A stretch of DNA of 64,000 nucleotides from Pseudomonas marvdashtae (GCF_014268655.2 NZ_JABWQX020000001.1:3068001-3132000), one strand, 5' to 3'. Numbered from the stretch's first letter, positions 35,701 to 44,036 are shown. The notes: a model not told the origin generated them from the letters alone. Numbers and translations: made by a program.

Positions 35701-38700
35701 AACCAAAACCGATGCGTTCAGCGTCGATTTGCAGGTTGCCCGCGCCCGTGCCGGCACTGTCGCGCACGATGCTGGCGGCCTCGTTTTGCGCACCGTTCCA
35801 GATCAGGTCGCGGGTGCGGATTCGTGCGGTTTCACCCGCCTCGCCCTTGCCGTAGATGGCGGGCGTGGTGAGCACCAACTCCTTGAGCCGTGATTTGCCG
35901 GTCGCCGCGTCAAAGGTATCGAGGCTGGCGTTGCCATAAAAATTCAGCGAATCGCGAGCGCCCAGCACCAGGGTTTCGAGCGCCGGCGCGCCGGCGCTGG
36001 TATCGCCGAGCAACAGGCGGTCAAGCACCTGCTGGTTGAGCGTCAGGCCATTGGGCAACAGATTGCGCGACGCCAGGTCAGCCAGGGTGTCGGCATTGCC
36101 GACGTTGATGCCGCCGACCGCCAGGGTCAGGTTGCGGGTGCCGAAGCGCACGGCATCCGTCAGCTCGAAACGATTGTCCGTGGCCGAAGCGATGGTGCCC
36201 TCGGAATACAGGCGGGTGGTGCCGGTGCAGACACCATCGCATACACCGATGCGGATACTGCCGGGGGCACTATCTGGCTCCTGCGGGTTAGGCGCTGAAG
36301 GCGCCAGCATGTTCAGGTAGCCATTGGACACGGCCAGCACGCTGTTGCGACCGGGGCTGTAGATATAGCCATCGTGCGAGTCACGGGCCACGGCGCCCAT
36401 GCCCAGGGTATTGATCGACGCGCCTTGCTCCACGGTGATCCCGCCCTTCGGACTCGACGTCACCAAGAATACTTCAGGCGCCCGCAAGGTCGCGCCGCTG
36501 CGCAAGGTGATATTTTGGGTCCGGGCGACGGAGCCATTGCCATTTCCGAACTCAAGGAAGTTACCGCCCTGGCCATAGCGGGCCAAGGCGTAACCGCCGA
36601 TGAACAGGCTGCTGGCGCCGATGGCATTCACCGCATCGTCAGTCAGGGTTACAACGTCCGATCCAGAACTGGCCGCCTCTCCTGCCTTGATGATTTCCAG
36701 GTTCCCGGCCCTGACCAACGTGAGTGTGGTGGTGCTGCCGCGACCCTCTTTGGCTGCTTTGCTCAGCAGTTTTCCGGCAAAACTGAAACTCGGTTGGTCA
36801 CTCTGGTTGCGCTCGAACGTGACGTTGAACGCCTTGGCATCCCGGGGCAGCAGCACAGCGGGAACCCCCAGGCGCGCGGCATCCGCCAGGGCGAACTGAC
36901 TGAAGCTGGTCTCGTTGTACTGCGAATAGCGGCGCAGCGTATCTGCCGCGGTGACGATCACCTGGCTCGCCAGGCTGTCGCGTACGCCCGTGCCGGCAAT
37001 GCCGAGGGTGCCGGCCGTTGCCCAGGAGCCGTTACGCATGGCCTGGGTCGGCACCACCCCGCCCTGCCCGGCCAGGCCGTTGACCTCGATGCGAAACGCA
37101 CCCGGCAGCAGCGCGTAGGTCGAGGGCAGCAAGGTATAGGTGCCGGCCGGCAAGCCGGGTACGCCGGCACCGAGGGTAATCTGCTGGCCGACCAAGGGGG
37201 CGACGGCGCCCGCTTCGCCACCCACCGGCGCATAGCCGGTTTGTACGCCGGGTACGATGGCGTAGACCGGGTTGCTGCTCAGTGCCGGTAACAGGAAACC
37301 GTCCGGGCCGAACTGCACCAAGGGATTGAAGCGCGCGTCAGTGGAACCGCCACGACCCGAGATGAAACCGGCGCCGGTCAATTCACCGCCGCCGGACACA
37401 TCCACCACCCCCCCCGCCGCAACGTCGATGGTCTCGCCCACCAGATCGATCTTGCCTGGCACGCCATTGAGGGCTGGCTGCAGCAGGCTCTTGTCGAGCG
37501 TCACGCCATCGAACACGTAGGATTTGCCATCCGCTGTTCCGCCATAGGGCATGACGAGCCCCGCGCCGCTGACGGAGGTCAGGCTGCCTGGCAGAAGGTT
37601 CACGTCACTGCCGGGACGCGACGCCGTTTCCAGCGCCGTCTGGCCGATGATCAGGTTGCCCAAGGGCGCCCGCAGAATGCCGCCCTGATTGATGACATCC
37701 GCTTCGAGTCGCAACTCGCCGAACGCGGAGTAAGGCACCGAAGGGATCGCCGAGCCATTGCGGCCTATGTCTATTCGCTTGGCAGTCAGGGTCCCTTGCA
37801 CACCGGTGCCGGGGTAGATCTGCGCGGCGGTGAGGCCCAGCACATCCGGTGTAAGAATCAACATCTTGTGATCGGTCTGGCTGCTCGCCATCCGAATGTC
37901 ACCTTGGCTGTTGAGCTGCAGATCCGCAAAACCGCGACGGTCAACCTGCCGGACTTCTCCGTCGGCCATCGTCAGCGTTCCGCTGCCGCCGACCCTCACC
38001 GCGTCGCGGACCTCAAGGAGCCCGGTCGCTGTCAGCAGCAATTTCCCCGCGGCAGGTCGTGCCGACGGCGTCAGTCCTATGCCGGTGCTGCTGTTGTCAG
38101 CCCCGGCGGCCGTTTTATCCACCGCGCCAGCCAAGCGCACGTAACTGCCGCGCAAATTGACCACCGAGTCCGCGGCGGCTGTCTCTGCCATGCCGTACGC
38201 CCCCGCATAGAGTTGCAGCGCGTTGGCCATCGACAGGTTCACATTGCCGTCGAAGGTCAACAAGCCAGTGCTGAACAGCGACAACGTATCAAAGCCGCCG
38301 GCCTCGACCTGATCCACCGCTAGCCGTGCATAACCATGTTCCAACAGGGCGGCGCCCTGTTCGGGAGCGCTACCGGCGGCGATCCCGGTCGCGGAATGGT
38401 GTTGCTCGATAATCAGTTCGCGGGTCTTGCGCTGGTCGTCCGGCAAATCGGAATTGTTCGAATAAACGGTGGCCCCCAGCCCTACCGACAGACTCCCGCC
38501 CGCCGCGCCGGTACCACCGGCGGCAGCCTTGAATTGACCGTCAAGGTAGAGGCCATTGGTCGAGCCAAAACTGATGCTGCCGCCGTGGCTGGCAACCAAG
38601 CGGTTTTGCCCCGCGTCATCCAGAACGGCGCTCGCACCCGAAGCGTCGAGCAACGCGCCTTCGCGCACCACGATGAATTTGACGATACCGCCGCCGTCGC

Positions 38701-41700
38701 CCGTCGCATGGTCGATTTCACCACCAATGACGATACTTCCGCCGTTACGCACGAAACCGTATTGGTTCCCCCTGGCATCCGTGGCGGTGGCGGCGCGAGC
38801 GGCTACGTCCAGGACCGCGTTCTCGCCGATCCAGATCGACTTGAATTGGTCACTGTGCGGTATGGCCGCCGCTTGCGGACCAAGTGCGGAGCCGACAGTG
38901 ATCGAACCGCCCCAGGCATTTAATGTGCCGTCCACGGTGATTTGGCCGATCCCACTCAAGCGGATCGCCTGCCCGGGATCGACGTTCAGCACGGCCGACT
39001 TGCCCACCAGCAGGTCCGCGGAGGCAACGTTCCCTGGGCGGGTGTTCTGGCTGCCGGCTTGCAGCGCCAGGCTGGCACCCTGGCGTTGGGTCAGCACGCC
39101 CTTGCCGGCGTCTTCGAGGTACAGCGGCGGCGTCCAGGTTTCCAGCGCGCTGCCAGGCGCGCCACCGGTGGCGAGCCCAGCGGCGGCCGGGCCTTGGCGA
39201 TACACCGGCAACGTGACGTCGACTCGGGTGCCCTCGGCAACCTCCAGGCCATCGCTGCCAATGATGTCGTAGGCGGAAAAGCCTTTTTTGAAGAAACCGC
39301 CATCGAGCAACAAAGTACCCGCCGCCGCCGATGTCGCGGTGTCGCTGATCAGCACTTTACCGGCATGCAGTTGCAAGGTGCCGCCGCCCTTCACACCCTG
39401 GCCACGCAACTCACCGCCCAAGCTCAATTCCCCAGTGACGGTGCTCAGGCTGACATCGCCGCCCTTGCCGCCCTGCAACTTGCCCGAATTGAGCAAGGCC
39501 GCGCCGGAAGAGACATCCAGCACGCTGCCGGCGCCCAGCACGAGGGCGCCGCCGGTCTTCAGGGCAATGCTGCCACCGTTCTGGTAGGGCAAGGCGCTGA
39601 TGTCGGCAGGGTCCAGTTGCAGATTGCTCCACAGCCCACTGGCGTCCAGGCGCACCCCTTTGCCCACGGTGATCGAGGAAGCGCCGGCGACCGGCATCGA
39701 GCCATCGACCTGAACGAAATCCCTGCCCACCTGAATGACGCCGCCGTGGGCGGTGATGTCAGCATTCACGGCCACTTTCGGGCCAAACAAACTGATGGTG
39801 CCGGCAGGGGCTACCTGCAACGCCCCCTCGACATTAATGCCTTCGCTGGCGGCTACTTTGATCGCACCCAGCTTGAAGCCGCTGAGCTGGTTGCTGTCCA
39901 GGTACAACGTACCCTGGCGATCCGTCGGCAAGGCGCTGCCGAGGTCGATGCCATTGGCAACGCCTGCGGCGCCTTTGCCGATGACGACGTTTTTTAGCGT
40001 ATCGGCCGTGGCGCCAAGGGCATATTCCACGGTGCCGCTTTCCTTCACGTAGAACGGCACGTACGCGCCGACCACCAGTTGCCCACCCCGGGCTACGGCT
40101 TTTTGCGACTGCTGGTAGCCATCCAGGCCGGCCTGGGCGGCGCGGGTCTGGCGGTCACCTTGGAAGGTGTCGCTGGCGAGTGTGCCTTCGAGCACCGCAT
40201 TACGCGTACCAATCACCAGGGTGCCGGCATCGCGGCCAACGGTGTAGCCCGCCTCTTGGCGCGAGCGCGGGGCGATCAGGGGATTGTAGTAATAGTTCGT
40301 TTGCCCCCAGCGCTGGGTATGGTCTTCGTAGCCTTTGTAGAGGCCGGTGTAGAGCCTGTCGCCGGGCGCGCGGTTGAGTTCATACAAGCGGCCATCGGCG
40401 CCTCTGAGCCAGGTTTGCTTGATCGTGCCGCTTTGCACGTCCAGCGTGCCGCCGGACATATTGATCTGCGAGCCAGCCTGAGTGACCAAGTCATTACCGG
40501 TAAAACTCACGGTACCGCCCTGGGCCATCCATTCGGCGGCGCTATGGCCCTGGGTGCCGAGGTAGCCGCTGACTTCCAGCAAGCCACCGGCGGTGTACCA
40601 GCGATCGGTGGCGTAGCCGTTGGTGCCGGCCGGCACGAACACCAGCTCGCGGGTATCCACCCACACATCGTTGTTATTCAACGCGCCTTCATCCCGGTTG
40701 CCGGCGGCATCACGCTGCTCGTTGCCCTGGATGTTGACCTTGATGCTGTTCGCTTCCATCGCCACCTTGACCCCGGTGGCGCCGGACACATCGATCACCG
40801 CGCCGTCGCGCACCAGGCTGCGGGTACCGGCATTCACTGCGACCTGGCCGCCGGTGGCGAGGGTGATCGAGCCTTTCTGGAAGTCGACGCTGCCGGCACT
40901 GTCGATCCGCACCAGAGACAGGTCACGGCGATAGGTGTCGGCGGGGATCACCTTGCCGTCCTGGCTGACGACCGGTTTCAACAAGCTGTCGCGCTGACTG
41001 TCCAGGGCCGTGGCGCTGGCATCCAACAGGATCGCCGTGGTGCTGCCTTCGCCCAGGGTCACGTTGGCCTCGCTACCGCGCGCGGTCAGATGCAGCGTGC
41101 CACGGGTGTCCGCCGAGGTGCTGGCGACGGCCACGCCGTTTTGCCGCACCTGGTTGCCGGTCAGGGTCACGTCGCCGCTGGCCGCCATCAACAGCCCTGT
41201 GTTGCTCACCTGCCCGGCGCCCGTGCCGCCTACTTGATGGGCGATGACCTCATTGCCGCGGGTGGTTGAAGTCGAGTTACCGTCGCTGGCGAAGCCCTTT
41301 TTGATCGTGAAGCTGTCACCGGCCGCCAGCACGGTTTGGCCGCGCTGGGTACTGATGGTGCCGGCGTTGTCGACGGTCTTGCCCAGCAACAACACATAGC
41401 CGCCACCGGCGGTCGATTTGCTTGGGGCGGCCGTGGAAATCTGCGCGCCCGTCTCCACCCGAATCGCGCCTTGGGCGTTGGTGAAACTTGCGGCGCTGGC
41501 GTTGTAGAGGCCACCGGTCTTGAATTGCTCGTCGCTGAAATCCGTGGCGGCCGCCACCAGGTTACGCACGTTGACCTGGCTGCTGCCGCTGAACACTACA
41601 CCGTTGCTGTTGAGGATCATCACCGTGCCGTCGGCTTTGATCTGGCCTTGGATCTGGCTCGGCGCGGTGCTGTTGTTGACCTTGTTCAACGCCGCCCAAC

Positions 41701-42259
41701 TGGCGTCCTGTTGAAACGCCAGGGTGGTGTCACGGCCGATATTGAACGTGTCCCAGTTGAGGATTGCCTTGTCGGCGGTCTGCTTGACGGTCACCACGAC
41801 CTTGCCATTGGCATCGCTCTGTACCGGGCCATTGGCGTTGACGAACAGCGGCTTGCCGTCCGGACCAATCACCGCGTTCAGGCCATTGCCACCCAAACCG
41901 TTATGGATGGTTTGCGGTGCGCCAAAGGTGGCCGCACGCCCAGCCGCCTGGGCAGCCTGGCTGGCCGCAATCGCCGCCACCGTGCTGTTCATGTTCGCCA
42001 GCGAACGGCCCAACTGCTGCTGCACCCGTTGTTGCTGCGCCAGCGGTGGAGGCGTCCCAGGGCGCGGCGCGCTGGGGCTGGCCGGGCCCGCCGCCGGAGC
42101 CGCGCCCTTGGCCGCGAACCAGGCCGAACTGAAACTGGTCGCTGCGTACGCGGGGTTGGCCAGCAGCAGCAAGGCAATGGCCTGGGCCAAAGGCTTGAGG
42201 CGCAGCACAGCGGTGGATTCAGCATTACGGCGAGTGGCTTTCTGTGGGCGGCGACGCAT
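29750..42259 (-). CDS. pdtA: Giant TpsA exoprotein, filamentous-haemagglutinin family (PdtA-like)
   Basis: The protein has about 4,169 residues from the ATG at 42259 (an adjacent GTG at 42262 is possible; AAGGA lies upstream). A long basic leader with an RRRPQK start leads to a signal peptide ending NPAYA (about residue 39). A Pro/Ala/Gln segment follows. The TPS secretion domain (about 115-300) includes GLGGNGLNAV, AILNWDTFNIG, NSNGVVFSG and VNVRNLVAAATDF, the signatures recognised by TpsB POTRA domains. The rest is beta-helix-like, with many 'VDNAGTI' or 'LDLAGRKI' turns. Near the C-terminus a region rich in FYAVNGDIVGLRTGEIL and AGRDIVNSGQL resembles DUF3739. Six cysteines form three close pairs. 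Size and neighbours match PdtA (PA0690). It should be exported to the surface or released as an adhesin. Confidence 0.92.
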   Translation of the reverse strand: MRRRPQKATRRNAESTAVLRLKPLAQAIALLLLANPAYAATSFSSAWFAAKGAAPAAGPASPSAPRPGTPPPLAQQQRVQQQLGRSLANMNSTVAAIAASQAAQAAGRAATFGAPQTIHNGLGGNGLNAVIGPDGKPLFVNANGPVQSDANGKVVVTVKQTADKAILNWDTFNIGRDTTLAFQQDASWAALNKVNNSTAPSQIQGQIKADGTVMILNSNGVVFSGSSQVNVRNLVAAATDFSDEQFKTGGLYNASAASFTNAQGAIRVETGAQISTAAPSKSTAGGGYVLLLGKTVDNAGTISTQRGQTVLAAGDSFTIKKGFASDGNSTSTTRGNEVIAHQVGGTGAGQVSNTGLLMAASGDVTLTGNQVRQNGVAVASTSADTRGTLHLTARGSEANVTLGEGSTTAILLDASATALDSQRDSLLKPVVSQDGKVIPADTYRRDLSLVRIDSAGSVDFQKGSITLATGGQVAVNAGTRSLVRDGAVIDVSGATGVKVAMEANSIKVNIQGNEQRDAAGNRDEGALNNNDVWVDTRELVFVPAGTNGYATDRWYTAGGLLEVSGYLGTQGHSAAEWMAQGGTVSFTGNDLVTQAGSQINMSGGTLDVQSGTIKQTWLRGADGRLYELNRAPGDRLYTGLYKGYEDHTQRWGQTNYYYNPLIAPRSRQEAGYTVGRDAGTLVIGTRNAVLEGTLASDTFQGDRQTRAAQAGLDGYQQSQKAVARGGQLVVGAYVPFYVKESGTVEYALGATADTLKNVVIGKGAAGVANGIDLGSALPTDRQGTLYLDSNQLSGFKLGAIKVAASEGINVEGALQVAPAGTISLFGPKVAVNADITAHGGVIQVGRDFVQVDGSMPVAGASSITVGKGVRLDASGLWSNLQLDPADISALPYQNGGSIALKTGGALVLGAGSVLDVSSGAALLNSGKLQGGKGGDVSLSTVTGELSLGGELRGQGVKGGGTLQLHAGKVLISDTATSAAAGTLLLDGGFFKKGFSAYDIIGSDGLEVAEGTRVDVTLPVYRQGPAAAGLATGGAPGSALETWTPPLYLEDAGKGVLTQRQGASLALQAGSQNTRPGNVASADLLVGKSAVLNVDPGQAIRLSGIGQITVDGTLNAWGGSITVGSALGPQAAAIPHSDQFKSIWIGENAVLDVAARAATATDARGNQYGFVRNGGSIVIGGEIDHATGDGGGIVKFIVVREGALLDASGASAVLDDAGQNRLVASHGGSISFGSTNGLYLDGQFKAAAGGTGAAGGSLSVGLGATVYSNNSDLPDDQRKTRELIIEQHHSATGIAAGSAPEQGAALLEHGYARLAVDQVEAGGFDTLSLFSTGLLTFDGNVNLSMANALQLYAGAYGMAETAAADSVVNLRGSYVRLAGAVDKTAAGADNSSTGIGLTPSARPAAGKLLLTATGLLEVRDAVRVGGSGTLTMADGEVRQVDRRGFADLQLNSQGDIRMASSQTDHKMLILTPDVLGLTAAQIYPGTGVQGTLTAKRIDIGRNGSAIPSVPYSAFGELRLEADVINQGGILRAPLGNLIIGQTALETASRPGSDVNLLPGSLTSVSGAGLVMPYGGTADGKSYVFDGVTLDKSLLQPALNGVPGKIDLVGETIDVAAGGVVDVSGGGELTGAGFISGRGGSTDARFNPLVQFGPDGFLLPALSSNPVYAIVPGVQTGYAPVGGEAGAVAPLVGQQITLGAGVPGLPAGTYTLLPSTYALLPGAFRIEVNGLAGQGGVVPTQAMRNGSWATAGTLGIAGTGVRDSLASQVIVTAADTLRRYSQYNETSFSQFALADAARLGVPAVLLPRDAKAFNVTFERNQSDQPSFSFAGKLLSKAAKEGRGSTTTLTLVRAGNLEIIKAGEAASSGSDVVTLTDDAVNAIGASSLFIGGYALARYGQGGNFLEFGNGNGSVARTQNITLRSGATLRAPEVFLVTSSPKGGITVEQGASINTLGMGAVARDSHDGYIYSPGRNSVLAVSNGYLNMLAPSAPNPQEPDSAPGSIRIGVCDGVCTGTTRLYSEGTIASATDNRFELTDAVRFGTRNLTLAVGGINVGNADTLADLASRNLLPNGLTLNQQVLDRLLLGDTSAGAPALETLVLGARDSLNFYGNASLDTFDAATGKSRLKELVLTTPAIYGKGEAGETARIRTRDLIWNGAQNEAASIVRDSAGTGAGNLQIDAERIGFGYAPTTEPKVVKAYDRLALGFANVNLNANERITANHKGGLLVYQRQGEYITGKGFQYSGGNLNILTPLMTGEAGSVNRITAGGNIRVSAPAGTRLPVASADSLGAELALNGKNVRVEGNVVLPSGKLTLSAEDELTLTDAARLDLAGRKITFNDVSKYSWGGDLILESRNGNIRQAAGSVIDLSAVNNQAGTLKATALAAAAGKVDLAGSVLGSSSGYYDAGGTAVPYKAGSVDIRAQRLGDGSLSDDFAALNQRLNQGQVFGGRSFQLKQGDLVIGDGLKAGVVSVSVDGGKLTVNGTVDASGERVGSIRLAGKQGLTLGGNAVLDAHGRVLRVDSYGQIIDSPNRAMVELSSGDGLLTLAGGARIDLRHGTATTVGHDGKARGTLELNAPRLGGATAGDIAIDASGNLNIQGAKLIALNGVQRYDDAAYGTDPAASGRPYQIINQDYLDGIHDDNRDFIDNALNNNALRYGKLAGLNNAAYRNAFHLRPGVEIVSATADGDLVVQGDLDLSGYRYASLNPLTPKTAVYGSGEVGSLVLRAGGDLSVYGSINDGFAPPPATPDDDGWVLTPGKQLFNGDVIVPRAGIELQEGTTFLSGVILNYDLPLQTVTLAAGTRLPVPGEVAEAVNLPAGTVLAANIRNADGSLAHAAGTRLSADLTLDPGMILDAGSVLAGDMALTGLVWPKGVALPSRPLNMVDMANPNVMMQAGALQLALGALIPAGTDVKLADGVEKINLRGGDGKGRNWAIAPMLAEGSQSWSVRTVAGADLQAADTRLADPYAKNGKLTVADTHYAMQGTRVQTGGSAPVPGTASDPLVTTVDFSMMIAGDFSAVGLPAAAMALSFGMTLEDFCAMGPVCTNSTLFVTVGGAGALGNPAYEGRSASELAAELGQTVDMLCVSSDACLAKLSEAEYQYAYKPEASSFSVLRTGTGDLDLVSAGDLSLHSLFGIYTAGTSTLTQAQSAGYNLARGVWKDASVDQVTDQVLPWGAGVYESLVDGGPSSLYRAWYPDQGGNLSLTVGADLTGDVISRTGLNASSSVGNWLWRQGGGVDGTTPTAWWINFGTFAAEGQNMALVGFTGLGTLGGGNLAVDVAGDAGMLAPRGDTGEQYATRSQGLVLAVGSTGRMVNGQLQMTGGGDLSLRVGGGLNPSLSARALESANSKGPVAQRHALNGSLINLRGSVRAHAGSFGGIELVSGPHALWQDPRESRAYDPFQATSASATGGMIVVPGDATVALDARGDLVLGGAADAGRLLSQGTQLVNLGAAGKGTGSSWFSLWTDHTAIDLLTAGGNLTPFTRVGEVAIGGSAPAPGDSAPTDGRFVYPSILRATAANGSLYYGPSGTWTGGTAMPNLPYSLVLAPGAQAQLEFLASDSIYAGGFTISPTNAPQASLATVARPGFSYMDSTGLRTDTNGTGTLFAFGGSGTEGSYRGADQPTRFYAVNGDIVGLRTGEILSFSVQPYEGDIWYEAARPAWIMAGRDIVNSGQLTNNSVPQLPGDAKSTGNLFVHDDPTDISVVSAGRDILYSTFNVAGPGTLEISAGRNILMEDKAAVTSLGPVKAGDNRPGASIVMQAGVGAAGPDYLGFVRQYLDPANLADAAVGLAQQPGKVAKTYEVELAAWLASRYGFSGEADQAQAYFAALPAEQQRVFAREVYFAELRAGGREYNNASSPRSGSYLRGRNAIAALFPTHDVAGNPLAYQGDITMFGGAGVHTNFGGDIQMLTPGGQQVFGIEGEAPPSSAGVITQGVGDIQLFSNGSVLLGQSRIMTTFGGDILAWSATGDINAGRGSKTTLVYTPPKRVYDNWGNVTLSPSVPSTGAGIATLNPIAEVAPGDIDLLAPLGTIDAGEAGIRVSGNINIAALHVVNAANIQVQGKSNGVPVSAVVNTGALTNASSAAASASDAAEGVAREQQAASRNRMPSVFSVQVLGFGNERLAPSQEGASRAPDHEPNNSVRVLGAGRLDDQARNQLTPEEQRNLTL

Positions 42260-42353
42260 CACTACGGATCCTTTTTACGCAGGGCGAATTCGGTAGCGCC
42301 CGCTGGACGAGGCGCGCAAATGACTAATCCCAAGGCAGGTTGACGCCATCGCG

Positions 42354-42380
42354 ACCGAACTTTTGTCATGCAATGTTCAT
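42354..42380. promoter_or_regulatory. Conserved 27-bp element upstream of pdtA
   Basis: ACCGAACTTTTGTCAT followed by GCAATGTTCAT lies about 95 bp upstream of the pdtA start and matches the phdA-upstream copy at 24 of 27 positions. It is a candidate PhoB or VreI site shared by the two pdt transcripts. Confidence 0.6.
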
Positions 42381-42403
42381 CTGCCGGGCGGTTGCCTGAA
42401 ACG

Positions 42404-42435
42404 AAAAACCGGCAACAGCGCGAGGCTGTTGCCGG
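42404..42435 (-). terminator. Rho-independent terminator of the DING/LapA gene
   Basis: CCGGCAACAGC (42409-42419) pairs with GCTGTTGCCGG (42425-42435). On the minus strand the stem is followed by TTTTTCG. It lies 28 bp past the gene's stop codon. Confidence 0.88.
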
Positions 42436-42463
42436 TTCATGCAGCGACCCCGGTGTTCAGGGT

Positions 42464-43696
42464 TTAGAGCGGACGACCAATGCCGTTGCAGGCGGTGGTG
42501 TTGCCCACCGACAGCGAGTTGGTGGCGGTGAAGAAGGTTTCGCGGACCGCGGTTTTCCAGGTGTCGGTGATCGGGATCAGCTTGGCGGCGATGATTTCGT
42601 CGTCGTTGTTGGCCAGGTCGGTCAGGGTGTAGTGACGGTTGATGAAGCTGCGAACAGCGGAAGTATCGGTGCTGTCCTTGTAGCACTGGTTGAATACCAG
42701 GAAGGTGTAGCCAACGATGCTGTAGCCCGTCGCCGGGTTAGGCAGGACCTTGGCCCAGTTTTCCGGCAGGCCACGATCAGCGGCGGCTGGCGGAGCGATG
42801 GTGCTCAGGGCGGTCGTCACGTTGCCGATGGTGGGCAGGTTGCCGTTGACGCGAGCGACCACGGCGTTGCTGCTGGCGTTGACGTCTTCCGGACCGACGT
42901 AGCCGATGGCGCCTTCGGTGGAAAGCACGGTGCTGGCCATCGCGGTGCTGCCGGTCACGGCAGTGGCGTTTGCCGGAACGGTGCCGACGGCCGTGGTGAA
43001 GGTGCCGTTGGTGGTGAACTTGGTCGGGCACTGGCTGTTCAAGTGACGGGTGAAGATCTCGCTGGTGCCGCTGCTGCCGGCGCGGTAGTAGACCTTGATC
43101 GGGGTGGTTGGATAGGTGCTGTTGACCTGGTTCCAAGTGGTGACAGTACCCGAGAAAATGTTGCACAGCTGGGCGCTGGTCAGGTTCAGGTTGTTGACGG
43201 CGGTGCCGTTGGCCAACGTGAGTTTGTATGGGACGGTGACCGAAGTGGCTTCGGCAGGGATCTGGATGATCGGACCCCAGTTGGCGGCGTTGCCGGTCGG
43301 CACGGCGGGCGACTGGTGAGCGGCGCGATAGGTGGTCAGTTCAGCGCTGGACAGGATCGAGTCGCTACCGGCGTAGTCAACGGTCACGGCCGGAACGTAG
43401 ACCTTTTCCGGGGGGGTGGTCGAGTCGCCGTCGAAGGTCCAGACCAGCAGGTCGGAGTTGTTGGTCAGGAAAGCGGACTTGCCGCCGCCGCTGCCCACAC
43501 CCACGTAGTTGGCGAAGGCCGGTTGTGGCGCAGGGCCGTTGAGGATGCCGACGGGAGCAGCGGCGCCATCGGTTGGAGGCACGCCGTACAGGTTCTGCGG
43601 CAGAGTGGCACCGCCACCGACGACAGCGGCCATGGCCTGGGCGGAGCAAAGGCCGGCGACGGCCATGGAAACAGCAAGAACGTTGCGCTTGAACAT
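42464..43696 (-). CDS. lapA: DING-family exported protein (LapA-type phosphatase / phosphate-binding)
   Basis: The protein has 410 residues from the ATG at 43696, six bases after AGGAG. The signal peptide ends AQAMA, giving mature AVVGGGATLPQNLYG. DING proteins begin DINGGGATLPQ; here only the GGGATLPQ part is kept. FANYVGVGSGGGKSAFL, VDYAGSDSILSSAEL, GSSGTSEIFTRHL and GAIGYVGPED follow the PstS-like phosphate-binding fold. In P. aeruginosa LapA, a low-molecular-weight alkaline phosphatase of this family and a substrate of the Hxc secretion system, lies at this place between hxc and pdt. Secretion by the adjacent Hxc system is thus likely. Here lapA means that phosphatase, not the large adhesin of P. 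fluorescens. A Pho-box-like repeat lies about 200 bp upstream. Confidence 0.82.
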   Translation of the reverse strand: MFKRNVLAVSMAVAGLCSAQAMAAVVGGGATLPQNLYGVPPTDGAAAPVGILNGPAPQPAFANYVGVGSGGGKSAFLTNNSDLLVWTFDGDSTTPPEKVYVPAVTVDYAGSDSILSSAELTTYRAAHQSPAVPTGNAANWGPIIQIPAEATSVTVPYKLTLANGTAVNNLNLTSAQLCNIFSGTVTTWNQVNSTYPTTPIKVYYRAGSSGTSEIFTRHLNSQCPTKFTTNGTFTTAVGTVPANATAVTGSTAMASTVLSTEGAIGYVGPEDVNASSNAVVARVNGNLPTIGNVTTALSTIAPPAAADRGLPENWAKVLPNPATGYSIVGYTFLVFNQCYKDSTDTSAVRSFINRHYTLTDLANNDDEIIAAKLIPITDTWKTAVRETFFTATNSLSVGNTTACNGIGRPL

Positions 43697-44036
43697 GAAG
43701 AATCTCCTTTCATCGTGTCTGGACGTTGGTAGTTCGCTTGTGCTTCTCATCGCGACCGCTGCCCCGAGCAGATTTCCAGCGCTCTTTTAAAGGGGTGGCC
43801 ACGGCGTAGAAGCTCTCAACATCCGGTGACAGAGAAAGGAAAAAATCTCGGGTGTTCGGCGCTGTTTTTCCTAAATATTCTCGAGAGTTACCGACATCTT
43901 CCTGACATTTCGCCCAGCTTTCGCAGCATGAGCGAAACGCCATGGCGTGCCCTCCCCCGTGGGCCGTAGCCTGGCGCGCGGTACATGTCGAACGGATGAA
44001 CCCGAGTGGCGCTCTGGTGTGGGATTACGCAGGGTT
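43697..44036. other. Promoter-bearing intergenic region, DING gene / hxcS
   Basis: The 340-bp space between hxcS and the DING gene (both minus strand) holds no gene. It contains a Pho-box-like direct repeat at 43892-43907 and an AT-rich stretch (CTAAATATTC) near 43871-43880. A second, weaker CTGTCAC-type site lies at 43826-43832. No hairpin terminator for hxcS was recognised. Confidence 0.6.
43892..43907 (-). promoter_or_regulatory. Pho-box-like repeat upstream of the DING/LapA gene
   Basis: On the minus strand TGTCA and TGTCG are spaced exactly 11 bp start to start (TGTCAGGAAGATGTCG), the arrangement PhoB dimers recognise. It lies about 195-210 bp upstream of the ATG. Phosphate-starvation control would suit a DING or phosphatase gene. 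Confidence 0.6.

Noticed and set aside
29750..42259. Contact-dependent inhibition (CdiA) toxin
   Set aside because: The C-terminus ends in a DUF3739-like region and a Pro/Asn/Arg tail without a VENN-type motif. No small immunity gene follows, only a terminator.
29747..42343. Many long open frames antisense to pdtA
   Set aside because: They arise from GC-rich codon bias opposite a repetitive beta-helix gene. They lack ribosome sites and family motifs and come in overlapping sets.
42262..42463. Small gene between pdtA and the DING gene
   Set aside because: The short frames here lack a start with a ribosome site; the space is filled by the pdtA promoter element and the DING gene terminator.
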